Assembly: GCA_947626115.1 (NCBI GenBank)
Contig: CANQQX010000008.1
Span: 1 to 44,168 of the forward strand
From: an uncultured Bacilli bacterium
GTDB taxonomy: Bacteria > Bacillota_I > Bacilli_A > RF39 > UBA660
DNA length: 44,168 nt
Direction: 5' to 3'
Position numbers and translations under genes: made by a program. This document shows positions 1 to 8,778 of the stretch, piece by piece (within the stretch, counting starts at the first letter, position 1; every line of letters starts with the position of its first letter). A model generated the notes under the pieces. The model was not told the DNA's origin, ran no database searches, and saw only the letters and a list, made by a program, of their open reading frames with translations.

Positions 1-66
1 TGTTTGCAAAAATTCAATTAATTTTTCTATATCTCTTGGTGTCATATTATTTAAATCATAATTCAT
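1..66 (-). CDS. 5' portion of a CDS running off the left edge (MNYDLNNMTPRDIEKLIEFLQT...)
   Basis: ATG at 66-64 on minus strand preceded by AGGA-type RBS; frame open to window edge. Confidence 0.55.
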   Translation of the reverse strand, partial: MNYDLNNMTPRDIEKLIEFLQT

Positions 67-75
67 ATTTTAATC

Positions 76-184
76 CTAAAAAATATTCTTAACCAGTTAG
101 CTTTTAAGTTTATTCGCTAAAATTGAACTTAATAGATTTACTAACTGGTTAAGAATATTCCTTTCTATTAAATTCAACTTTAGC
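76..184 (-). ncRNA. Leader or small RNA with two interleaved long helices and a terminal U6 tract
   Basis: Inverted repeats 82-100/141-159 (19 bp perfect) and 116-136/164-184 (21 bp, two G-U on the minus RNA); -10 TATAAT at 191-196 on minus strand. Confidence 0.6.
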
Positions 185-292
185 TATTTAATTATATCGC
201 TTTTTTTATTGTTTTTCTATATATTTAACTCCACCAATCTAATACACAGCACATCTTTTTAAAATGAATGTCAATAGTTTTTTTGCTAATTT

Positions 293-835
293 TTATAATT
301 CCATACTATCAATTATTTTATCTTCTATATCATAAATAGTAAATTTTTTATTTTCATATATCATATATGTAGGTTTATTATTAGCTCTAGGTAAAGATAT
401 GGAACCAACATTAATATATATCATATCTTTATCTTTTTTTATATAAGGTATGTGTTCATGACCATATACAAGTATTCCTTTTCTATTAAATTTTCTGTTT
501 TTTGTTAAACTATATTCATTTCCATGAGTTAAATAGATATCTAAGTCATCTACATGTATTAATGCTAAATTATTACAAATTGGAAAATCACTTCCCTTAA
601 TATCAACATCAGTATCACAATTACCTTTTAGGCAAATAATTTTATCAGAATATTTAGTTAAAAAATATTTAACATTCATACTATTAATTTCATATTTTTT
701 ATTATATGTTGGTCCTGCATAGTATAAATCACCTAGTACAACTAATTTATCTATTTGTTTATTTTCCATAATACTTTCTATCTTTTTTAAATTAACATCA
801 ATACCATGAATATCTGATATAAATAATATTTTCAT
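293..835 (-). CDS. YfcE/MJ0936-type metallophosphoesterase
   Basis: MKILFISDIHG...VVLGDLYYAGP...KGNCD...THGN...YGHEHIP...NVGSISLPR motifs. Confidence 0.88.
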   Translation of the reverse strand: MKILFISDIHGIDVNLKKIESIMENKQIDKLVVLGDLYYAGPTYNKKYEINSMNVKYFLTKYSDKIICLKGNCDTDVDIKGSDFPICNNLALIHVDDLDIYLTHGNEYSLTKNRKFNRKGILVYGHEHIPYIKKDKDMIYINVGSISLPRANNKPTYMIYENKKFTIYDIEDKIIDSMEL

Positions 836-851
836 TTAAATCTCCTAGTAA

Positions 852-1403
852 TTAATCTCTGTATGTTTTTAAAAATTCATTCCAAATTAATATCATATCA
901 TCTAAAGCCGAATTATTTTCTTTAGTAGTTTTTTTATTCTCAATTAAAATGTCTTTTAAATCATTTATTTTTATATACCGGCATTCATAATTTTGAATAA
1001 TTTCATTAGAATCTAATTGGCGTTTAGAATTATCATATTTAAAATCACAATAAACTATATAATAAAAAATTTCTACTAATCTATTTTTACCACTATTATG
1101 ATAATTTTTGCAATAATATTTTATTGAGTAAAATTCTTTAATCTCTTTTGCATTAATTGTTATGCCAGTTTCTTCTAATATTTCTCTTTTTAACCCTTCT
1201 TCTAAAGTCTCTCCTTCTTCTAAATGTCCACCGGGAAATTCATAATGTTTTAAACCATTAGAATAACACATTAATACTTCATTATTTGAATTAATAAGAA
1301 TAGCTCTTGCTCTAGTTGTTTTTTCATCAATATCCTCCGGTTTTAAATTATCATAATTATATATAATTTCTTTCAATTTAATCATCATCTTTCTATTTAT
1401 CAT
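852..1403 (-). CDS. NUDIX hydrolase
   Basis: Nudix box GGHLEEGETLEEGLKREILEETGI. Confidence 0.92.
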   Translation of the reverse strand: MINRKMMIKLKEIIYNYDNLKPEDIDEKTTRARAILINSNNEVLMCYSNGLKHYEFPGGHLEEGETLEEGLKREILEETGITINAKEIKEFYSIKYYCKNYHNSGKNRLVEIFYYIVYCDFKYDNSKRQLDSNEIIQNYECRYIKINDLKDILIENKKTTKENNSALDDMILIWNEFLKTYRD

Positions 1404-2007
1404 TTTCTATCAAAAAATCATGTAAACAATTAAGCATAAATTCAAATTCATATCTTGTAAATACAGTTTCTTTTTTTGATTCTTTACCAATTATATGAAT
1501 TATTGGTAAAGGACAATTTTTAATAGCGTTACGATAAAAATCATTTTGAATAGCACTAATATATAATTCATCAATTAATAAATCATATTCTAAAGAATCT
1601 CTATTAATTTTCTTACCTTTAAAATATATAAAACCATCTTCTTGCCAATTATAATTAGTTGCCTCTTTTAAAACTAAGGCTTCTTTACCACTATAGTTAA
1701 AAACCTTTTTTTGCATTTTTATATTAGGAAATTTAATTGCTTGAAAAAAAGATTCAATAGAATGTAAATGATAGCCTTTAAATTTAAAATCATAAGGAAA
1801 AAGATTAGATAATAATTTGGAATAAGTTCCTTTTAAAGAATAACTAACATTAATCCATTTTTCACTTTCGCAAGCTGAGCCATACTCATCTTGCACTAAA
1901 ATTCCATCACAATAAATTTTTTCACCTTTTTTAACTACTGGTAATTCTTTAAATTTATAATTCTTTTTAAACTTTCTAAATTCTTCTAATTCTTTTTTAT
2001 AACTCAT
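1393..2007 (-). CDS. NADAR-like (YbiA-type) ADP-ribose-linked N-glycosidase, divergent
   Basis: LLSNLFPYDFKFKGYHLHSIESFFQAIKF resembles the NADAR FSNF...W.S.EHYFQAQKF motif; overlaps the NUDIX gene by 11 bp. Confidence 0.65.
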   Translation of the reverse strand: MSYKKELEEFRKFKKNYKFKELPVVKKGEKIYCDGILVQDEYGSACESEKWINVSYSLKGTYSKLLSNLFPYDFKFKGYHLHSIESFFQAIKFPNIKMQKKVFNYSGKEALVLKEATNYNWQEDGFIYFKGKKINRDSLEYDLLIDELYISAIQNDFYRNAIKNCPLPIIHIIGKESKKETVFTRYEFEFMLNCLHDFLIENDK

Positions 2008-2061
2008 TTTATAATACCTTCTTATTTTAAACTCAAATTTTAAATAACAATATTGATAAAT

Positions 2062-2430
2062 TTATCTAATAATAATAGATTCAAAATATTGTTCTTGAAA
2101 TTCTGTCATTGCTTTAATAGCATCATCTGAATATTCTTTACCATCTTTAGACACTACTAATTTATCATCATCATCGTTTGTCCTATGAATTATAGCTATT
2201 ACTTTACCATTACTTTCTTCAACTGGTTCAAATTCACCAACTAAATAAGCATCTAGTTCTTCCCCATCACCACTTATTGTATTTGGTATAAAGCCATAAT
2301 TTAACATATACATAAATCCATGCTTGGGATGTCTTGAACCTAATTGCCTATCAATTTTTATGGTTACTTCTTTTCCTAAAAAATCTTTAGCATTTACTTT
2401 TTCCATAACTACCTCCAATTTATAATACAC
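2062..2430 (-). CDS. Inorganic pyrophosphatase-like protein
   Basis: GSRHPKHGFMYMLNYGFIPNTISGDGEELDAYLVG resembles the soluble PPase family. Confidence 0.75.
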   Translation of the reverse strand: MYYKLEVVMEKVNAKDFLGKEVTIKIDRQLGSRHPKHGFMYMLNYGFIPNTISGDGEELDAYLVGEFEPVEESNGKVIAIIHRTNDDDDKLVVSKDGKEYSDDAIKAMTEFQEQYFESIIIR

Positions 2431-2984
2431 TACTCTTTAAAATCTATTACTTCACTACTACCATCTAAATGAATAATTTTATTATTTTTTATTTCTAAAA
2501 CATTATTAAGATCTTGATAATTATCTATAACATTAGTATTTAATAAATCATAATATTCTTCATAGTTAAATAAACCAATAGTATTATTTTCTTTTAAAAA
2601 GATAACATAAGTATTATATTTAGTATCTACTTTAAACATCTTTTTAATATCACTATCAAGTTTAACTCTAAAACCTTTTAATTTATAATTATTAATAAAT
2701 ATATCAAAATATATTGCTTGAGTATAAATAGTATTTAATCTTTCTTTTAAACTACTAGTAGTATCTAATCTACTTATCTCATCAGTTTTAAGAGGTACTA
2801 TATAAGACACGCCATCACTTAATAAATAAATATTTACATAATCAAGATTAATAGTATCTACTATTTTTAAAGTATCTTCTTCTTTTTCTATTTCTTTAGG
2901 TTCATATAATTTATCATAGATTATATATCCTACTAGTAAAAGAATAATAATTATTAAAATAATTGATAACTTATTTATTTTCAT
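2430..2984 (-). CDS. Membrane-anchored hypothetical protein
   Basis: N-terminal TM segment (LSIILIIIILLLVGYIIY) then extracytoplasmic domain; overlaps neighbours on both sides. Confidence 0.6.
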   Translation of the reverse strand: MKINKLSIILIIIILLLVGYIIYDKLYEPKEIEKEEDTLKIVDTINLDYVNIYLLSDGVSYIVPLKTDEISRLDTTSSLKERLNTIYTQAIYFDIFINNYKLKGFRVKLDSDIKKMFKVDTKYNTYVIFLKENNTIGLFNYEEYYDLLNTNVIDNYQDLNNVLEIKNNKIIHLDGSSEVIDFKE

Positions 2985-3399
2985 ATTCTTCTATAGCTTT
3001 CAATATTCCTTTATATGGTAAAAGTGCACAATTTTTGCGATTATTTTGCTTATATATATCTTGAAAAGCAAGTCCTTCATTAAGAATACTCTCATTATAT
3101 TCTTCTTCATTACACATATGATAAAAATTATTAATATAATCTTTGGCATCTTGAATACTTTTACCAATTAAATTTTTAATCATAATAGATGTTGATGCTG
3201 TAGAAATAGCACAAGCCTCTCCCATAAATTTAATATCTTTTATAGTATCATTTTCAAATAATATTTTTATATCTAAATTATCAATACAATTAGGATTTTT
3301 AGTATTAACTAATTTATAATTATCATTATTTGTTTCTTCTTTATTAATTGGATTTTGAAAATGCTCTAAAATAATTTCTCTACTTAAATCTTTATCCAT
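2971..3399 (-). CDS. sufU: Fe-S cluster assembly scaffold/sulfur acceptor SufU
   Basis: NPNCIDN, GEACAISTASTSIM and NCALLPYK motifs. Confidence 0.9.
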   Translation of the reverse strand: MDKDLSREIILEHFQNPINKEETNNDNYKLVNTKNPNCIDNLDIKILFENDTIKDIKFMGEACAISTASTSIMIKNLIGKSIQDAKDYINNFYHMCNEEEYNESILNEGLAFQDIYKQNNRKNCALLPYKGILKAIEEYENK

Positions 3400-3418
3400 A
3401 ATTACTCATCTCATTCAT

Positions 3419-3448
3419 AATTTAACGCATAAATAAAAATGTGTCAAT
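3419..3448 (-). promoter_or_regulatory. sigmaA-type promoter upstream of sufU (TTGACA-N17-TAAATT); 30-bp block identical to 4861-4890
   Basis: Reverse complement ATTGACACATTTTTATTTATGCGTTAAATT. Confidence 0.7.
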
Positions 3449-3471
3449 AAAAAGAAAAAAATAAATGTAAT

Positions 3472-3870
3472 TTATATATTTGACAATTTATCTTTTATAA
3501 ATTCATCTAAATATTCTGAATCTTTTGTAACCCATTTATAGTCACAATGTTCATCACTTAATTTAACATTTATTTTTGTACTATCTACATTAATAATAAA
3601 ATCAATTTCTAAATCATGCACTAAAACAACATTTTTTTCTTTAACTTCATCATAATAATGCATAATTATTGGCTCAAATTCATCAGTGAATCCTATTTCT
3701 TCTCTAAGTTCTCTTTTTAAACCTTCTTTTAAAGTTTCACCATTTTCTAAATGACCACCAGGAAATTCCCATGCTCCTGGATATAATTCATCATTTTCAT
3801 TTCTTTTTACTATTAAAAGCAAATCATTATCTTTTAAAATTCCTGTCAATACAATTCTTGTTTCCATCAA
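3472..3870 (-). CDS. NUDIX hydrolase
   Basis: GAWEFPGGHLENGETLKEGLKRELREEIGF Nudix box. Confidence 0.93.
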   Translation of the reverse strand: MMETRIVLTGILKDNDLLLIVKRNENDELYPGAWEFPGGHLENGETLKEGLKRELREEIGFTDEFEPIIMHYYDEVKEKNVVLVHDLEIDFIINVDSTKINVKLSDEHCDYKWVTKDSEYLDEFIKDKLSNI

Positions 3871-3903
3871 ATTTTAAATCTCCCATCTTGAGCAATATTT
3901 TAC

Positions 3904-4830
3904 TTAATAATAAATAGTTATGGTATGATGAGCATTAGATTTTTTAGTTTGTTTTTTACCCATCACCCAAATTAAATTATCAAGTTCAATCGAATTAATT
4001 AAAATACCTTTTTCTTGTAATTTTTCTTTAATTAACTCAATTACATATAACATATTAGCTCTAATTTCAATTTCCATATTACTATCATGCAGTATCTCTT
4101 CTTCATTATCTACTTTTTCCGCTAAAATATTATTATATTCTAAAATACCATAATCTCTAAATGTTCTTGGAATACCGTAATCAGCACAGCCACTTAAATT
4201 ATTTACATTTTTAATATTTTTTCTAATAGTATCAGATAAATAATATAAGTCATTAACTAGTAAAGTTGCTCTTTTATTAAAATAAATTATTTCTCCTTTA
4301 TATAATGATTTATCATCAAAACTAATAAATTTACTAGTAATAAATTTTAATAATTCTTGATCACTATTAATATTAAATAATTCAGTAAAAAAGTTAGAAT
4401 CATTATGTATAACATTTACTACTTCTTTAAAATTATTAAATCTATTTTCAATTAAAGGCAATTCTCCTTCTACTGGGGTAAATATTTTCTTAAAGTCTTC
4501 ATATTTTAATTTATATAAATAATTAATATCTAAAAATTCTTTATTATTTTCTACTTCTTTAATCACACTATAAAATAAAGCATTAGAGCCACTTAATATA
4601 TCATTATGATATTCTATTTTCCATTTAGGTTTAATCCAAAAGCAAAAATTCATTGATTCAATTAAAAATGCTAAGATAATCCATTCTTTTTCAGCTAAAT
4701 CTAAATTAACTTCTTTACTCCAATGTTTATAATTTAACTCACCTAAATTATTAACAAATTCATCTAACTCAGTATTATTAATTTTAACATATGTACTATT
4801 ATCTACCACAAATTTAAATTTTTCTTTCAT
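3904..4830 (-). CDS. Qng1-like queuosine 5'-phosphate N-glycosylase/hydrolase (DUF2419 family)
   Basis: MNFCFW, GCADYGIPRTFRDYGILEY and MEIEIRA motifs; paralogue of 26206-27129. Confidence 0.82.
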   Translation of the reverse strand: MKEKFKFVVDNSTYVKINNTELDEFVNNLGELNYKHWSKEVNLDLAEKEWIILAFLIESMNFCFWIKPKWKIEYHNDILSGSNALFYSVIKEVENNKEFLDINYLYKLKYEDFKKIFTPVEGELPLIENRFNNFKEVVNVIHNDSNFFTELFNINSDQELLKFITSKFISFDDKSLYKGEIIYFNKRATLLVNDLYYLSDTIRKNIKNVNNLSGCADYGIPRTFRDYGILEYNNILAEKVDNEEEILHDSNMEIEIRANMLYVIELIKEKLQEKGILINSIELDNLIWVMGKKQTKKSNAHHTITIYY

Positions 4831-4860
4831 TTTTCGCCCCTACAACATATAATTATTTTT

Positions 4861-4890
4861 AATTTAACGCATAAATAAAAATGTGTCAAT
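4861..4890 (-). promoter_or_regulatory. sigmaA-type promoter upstream of the qng1-like gene; identical copy of 3419-3448
   Basis: TTGACA-N17-TAAATT on minus strand. Confidence 0.7.
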
Positions 4891-4913
4891 ATAAAAAGAA
4901 GTATTGCTACTTC
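4891..4913 (-). terminator. Intrinsic terminator after sufS
   Basis: GAAGTA-GCAA-TACTTC then TTTTTAT on minus strand. Confidence 0.7.
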
Positions 4914-6128
4914 TTATATCATTTCTTTCATTATTTTATCTTTGTCTTTTAAAAGTTCAACTAAATTATCAATTTCTGATTCCGTATTATAAAAATATAA
5001 ACTAACACGAATTGAATTGGCAACTCCTACGACATCTTTAGTAAGTTTAGCACAGTGATTACCTGCTCTTACACAAATACCATATTTATTTAAATAATAA
5101 GCAACATCTTCCGCAAATAAACCTTCAACATTAAAGGCTACTATTCCGGAATCGGCTTCTAAATTTAAAATATCAATATGCGGAATAGTTACTAATTTTT
5201 CAATTAAATATTTTCTTAAATTGTGTTCATATTCAGCAATTTTATCCATCCCAATTTTTTCTAAATATTTAATTGCTTCCCCAAAACCAATAACGCCTGC
5301 AATGTTTGGTGTCCCCGCTTCAAGTCTCGTGGGAATTTCTTTTAAAACCATTTCGGCTGGAGTATCAAATGATTCATTCATACCACCACCTAAGTTTACT
5401 GGTTCAATATTTTCCATTAATTCATATTTAGCATATAAAACACCAACGCCAGTAGGTCCTAACATTTTGTGCGCTGAAAATGCTAAAAAATCGATATCTA
5501 GATCACTAACATCAGTCTTTAAATGTGGAACACTTTGCGCCCCATCAACTACGACAAAAATATCTCTTTCATGAGCAAACTTCGTAATTTCCTTAATTGG
5601 TCTAATATCGCCAATTACATTAGTTATATATGCTAAACTTATTACTTTAGTTTTAGGTGTTACTACTTTTTTTAAATTATCTAAAGTAACAAAATAATTA
5701 TCATCTAAAGGTAAATATTTAATAACCGCTCCCGTTTCGCCAGCTACTCTAAACCAAGGCATTACATTAGAGGCATGTTCTGTTTTCGTAATAATTATTT
5801 CATCCCCTGCTTCAAGTAATCCGGCAAAAAAACCATTAACAATTAAATTTAAACTATCAGTTGTACCACTGGTAAAAACTATTTCTTCCTTTCTTTTTGC
5901 CCCAATAAAATCACGAACTAAATCTCTCGTATTTTCATATTCTAAATCAACTTTAAAAGAAATATCATAGTCACCCCTATGGGCATTAGCACTATAATTT
6001 TCATAATAATCGACTTGTTTATCGATAACACTTTTAGGTTTTAAACTAGTTGCCCCATTATCTAAATAAATTATATCTTGATTTAGCATGGGAAAATCTT
6101 CTCTATGCACCTTTTTCACCTCTTTCAT
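4914..6128 (-). CDS. sufS: Cysteine desulfurase SufS
   Basis: YLDNGATSLKPKSV, SAHKMLGPTGVGVLY, VRAGNHCAK. Confidence 0.95.
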   Translation of the reverse strand: MKEVKKVHREDFPMLNQDIIYLDNGATSLKPKSVIDKQVDYYENYSANAHRGDYDISFKVDLEYENTRDLVRDFIGAKRKEEIVFTSGTTDSLNLIVNGFFAGLLEAGDEIIITKTEHASNVMPWFRVAGETGAVIKYLPLDDNYFVTLDNLKKVVTPKTKVISLAYITNVIGDIRPIKEITKFAHERDIFVVVDGAQSVPHLKTDVSDLDIDFLAFSAHKMLGPTGVGVLYAKYELMENIEPVNLGGGMNESFDTPAEMVLKEIPTRLEAGTPNIAGVIGFGEAIKYLEKIGMDKIAEYEHNLRKYLIEKLVTIPHIDILNLEADSGIVAFNVEGLFAEDVAYYLNKYGICVRAGNHCAKLTKDVVGVANSIRVSLYFYNTESEIDNLVELLKDKDKIMKEMI

Positions 6129-6783
6129 CTAAACTCTTTATATAATTGTCCATATTACTATAAATAAAACCATTAAGTAATAAATCTTTCGCATCTTTAT
6201 TACTTATTCCTTTACTAAATAAATAATTAATTGCATCTTTATCTAAACTACCAATAGTAGTTAAATGATTAGCTTCAACTTCATTACTTAAAGCAATAAT
6301 ATTTGGTTCAATATGGACAAATCCCCCATTATTTATTCCTTTTATATCTTCTACCGCGATATTATTAATTGTATCTTTGGCAACATTAACATTAATAATA
6401 ATTTTACTATTTCCAATATTGCTTACACATCTAGTATTTATAATAGATTCATTATTATTACCTTCTAAATAATTATTAATAACAATATTACTATCGCTAT
6501 CATTAGTATAAGACATATTAAAATTAATTTTAGAATTGTTAACTTGATTAATATTAACATCTAAATTATTATGCCATATTTTATTAAAAATATAAATTTT
6601 TAAATTACTATTATCTTGCATCATAATATCTAATTTATTTAAATTTTCATTAATTAAATAAATAGTTACATTATTTTTTATATTGACAACTAAATCTTTC
6701 GAATTTACTTTTAATGTATATTCGCCATTTTCTAAATCTATAATATCACTCACTAATAATTTATTCATTTTTCTAATTCCCAC
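6103..6783 (-). CDS. sufD: SufD-like Fe-S scaffold subunit, short (226 aa)
   Basis: C-terminal core EVEANHLTTIGSLDKDAINYLFSKGISNKDAKDLLLNGF; between sufC and sufS. Confidence 0.82.
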   Translation of the reverse strand: MGIRKMNKLLVSDIIDLENGEYTLKVNSKDLVVNIKNNVTIYLINENLNKLDIMMQDNSNLKIYIFNKIWHNNLDVNINQVNNSKINFNMSYTNDSDSNIVINNYLEGNNNESIINTRCVSNIGNSKIIINVNVAKDTINNIAVEDIKGINNGGFVHIEPNIIALSNEVEANHLTTIGSLDKDAINYLFSKGISNKDAKDLLLNGFIYSNMDNYIKSLDERGEKGA

Positions 6784-7542
6784 TTATAACAAATGCTCAT
6801 TATTTAAAGCATTTATATTTTTAAAGCCCGTTTCTAAAACAGTGTTAGCAAGACTTTTATCTCCTTCTTTAACTATTTTACCATTATCTAAAATGTGAAC
6901 AATAAAATTATCAAAGGTATTAATTAAAGTACTAGAGTGCGTAATAATTAAAATAGCAGGATTATATTCTTCATAATATTTTTTTATTCTACTAGCTACT
7001 AATTTAATAGCATCAACATCTAGTCCTGAATCTATTTCATCTAAAATGATAAATGATGGTTTTAAAATCCACATATGTAAAAGTTCTATTTTTTTTCTTT
7101 CACCACCAGAACAACCAACATTTATTTCCCGGTGGATAAAACTTTTATCTAGTTCAAGTAATTCACAAGTTTTTTCTAACTCTTTATTAAAAGAAAAAAT
7201 ATCTACTGGCTTACCTGTTTTTTCACTTAAAGCAATCCGAAGCATTTCCGCATTAGTAACGCCTTCAATTTGAGTGGGGGTTTGATTTAAAAGATAAATT
7301 CCTAACTTAGCTCTTTCATATATACTTAAATTTGTAATATCCTTACCATTATATTTGATAGATCCTTCTACTTTATAAGTATCATCACCCATAATAGTTT
7401 TAGCAATACTACTTTTACCAACACCATTTTTACCCATTAAAACGTGTATTTCCCCAGCATTAATTTTAAGGTTTAAGTTATTAAATAAAACTTTATCATT
7501 TATATATAAATTTACATCAGTTAATTCTAACATAAAAACCAC
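6784..7542 (-). CDS. sufC: Fe-S cluster assembly ATPase SufC
   Basis: ABC ATPase: GKNGVGKSS, GCSGGERKKIELL, FIILDEIDSGLDVDA. Confidence 0.95.
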   Translation of the reverse strand: MVFMLELTDVNLYINDKVLFNNLNLKINAGEIHVLMGKNGVGKSSIAKTIMGDDTYKVEGSIKYNGKDITNLSIYERAKLGIYLLNQTPTQIEGVTNAEMLRIALSEKTGKPVDIFSFNKELEKTCELLELDKSFIHREINVGCSGGERKKIELLHMWILKPSFIILDEIDSGLDVDAIKLVASRIKKYYEEYNPAILIITHSSTLINTFDNFIVHILDNGKIVKEGDKSLANTVLETGFKNINALNNEHLL

Positions 7543-7661
7543 CTACGAGATAGATTATACCACATTTTCTTAAATATATAAAATATGGGAAAAACTTTTA
7601 ATATTTTAATAAAATTCATTGTATATAAAAAAAATCATTATATGTTATTAATGAAGATATA

Positions 7662-7705
7662 ATAAAAAGAAGTGACGGGAAGCTACAATTGCGACCAATC
7701 ACTTC
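7662..7705 (-). terminator. Candidate intrinsic terminator downstream of the ttcA-like gene / upstream of sufC
   Basis: GAAGTGA (7669-7675)/TCACTTC (7699-7705) stem, T-tract on minus strand. Confidence 0.6.
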
Positions 7706-7823
7706 ATCTATTTATAATAATAACATAAATGGCAAACAAAGTAAATCGCACCATTCAATAACAAATGTATCTTTTTATATATAACTTATTTTTAATAAAT
7801 TTTGTTTAGTATATTATATTTTT

Positions 7824-8684
7824 TTATTTATACAAGTTTTTATCATCATATTCATCTAAAAATGATGTATACTTACCATCTTTTTTATAACCTAAAATAC
7901 AATTCATATTAATATTATTTAAAGCAGTAAAAATATTATTATCAATATTTTTACCTTCTTTTCTTAATTTTCTAATTAATATTTTCATTGCTTGTCTTCT
8001 TCCTACTTCACTATCATCATCTACTAAATCGGAGTCTATTACACAATTTTCAGTTAAAGGACAAGCACAATTAATAAATTCTAAATTATTATATTTCATC
8101 CATGCTTTAATAGAATATTCTTTGACTAAATAAAGAGGACGAATAAGTTCTAAGCCTTTAAAATTATCACTATGAAGTTTAGGAAGCATTGTCTTTATCT
8201 CGGCTCCATAAAACATTGATAAAAGAGTTGTTTCAATAACATCATCAAAATGATGACCTAAAGCAATTTTATTACAACCAAGTTCTTCGGCTTTACTATA
8301 TAAATATCCTCTCCTCATTCTAGCACACAAATAACAAGGATTTTCCGGATTAAGTTTATTAGCAATAGCAAAAATATCACTATTAAACATTTCTAGTGGA
8401 ATATGTAATATTTTAGCATTCTCTTCTATTTTATTTTTATTTATTTCATTATAACCAGGATTCATTGTAACATAATGGACATCAAATTTAATATCACCAT
8501 GTTTTTGTAATTCTTCTATACATTTAGCAAGTAAAAATGAATCTTTACCACCACTTATACAAACCATAATATTATCATTTTCTTTAATTAATTGATAATC
8601 TTTTACTGCTTTAGTAAATAAACGATATATATCTTTTCTAAATTTTTTAATAATACTTCGCTCTATTTCTTGATATCTTTCCAT
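7824..8684 (-). CDS. TtcA/TilS-superfamily PP-loop ATPase (tRNA 2-thiolation type)
   Basis: SGGKDSFLLAKC, PCYLCARMRRGYLY, GHHFDDVIET, CACPLTENC. Confidence 0.85.
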   Translation of the reverse strand: MERYQEIERSIIKKFRKDIYRLFTKAVKDYQLIKENDNIMVCISGGKDSFLLAKCIEELQKHGDIKFDVHYVTMNPGYNEINKNKIEENAKILHIPLEMFNSDIFAIANKLNPENPCYLCARMRRGYLYSKAEELGCNKIALGHHFDDVIETTLLSMFYGAEIKTMLPKLHSDNFKGLELIRPLYLVKEYSIKAWMKYNNLEFINCACPLTENCVIDSDLVDDDSEVGRRQAMKILIRKLRKEGKNIDNNIFTALNNINMNCILGYKKDGKYTSFLDEYDDKNLYK

Positions 8685-8778
8685 ATAAATTCCTCAATTT
8701 CAAAAAAGATTATAACACAAATAAGAGTTAAAGTATATTTTTTAACTTTTTTTATATATTATTACTAGGTGACTCTTA

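Noticed and set aside
5221-5574. 117-aa plus-strand ORF
   Set aside because: Antisense within sufS; low-complexity mirror translation.
7662-7705. preQ1 or other known riboswitch for the nearby genes
   Set aside because: Only a simple hairpin with U-tract is visible; no preQ1-I or other class consensus.
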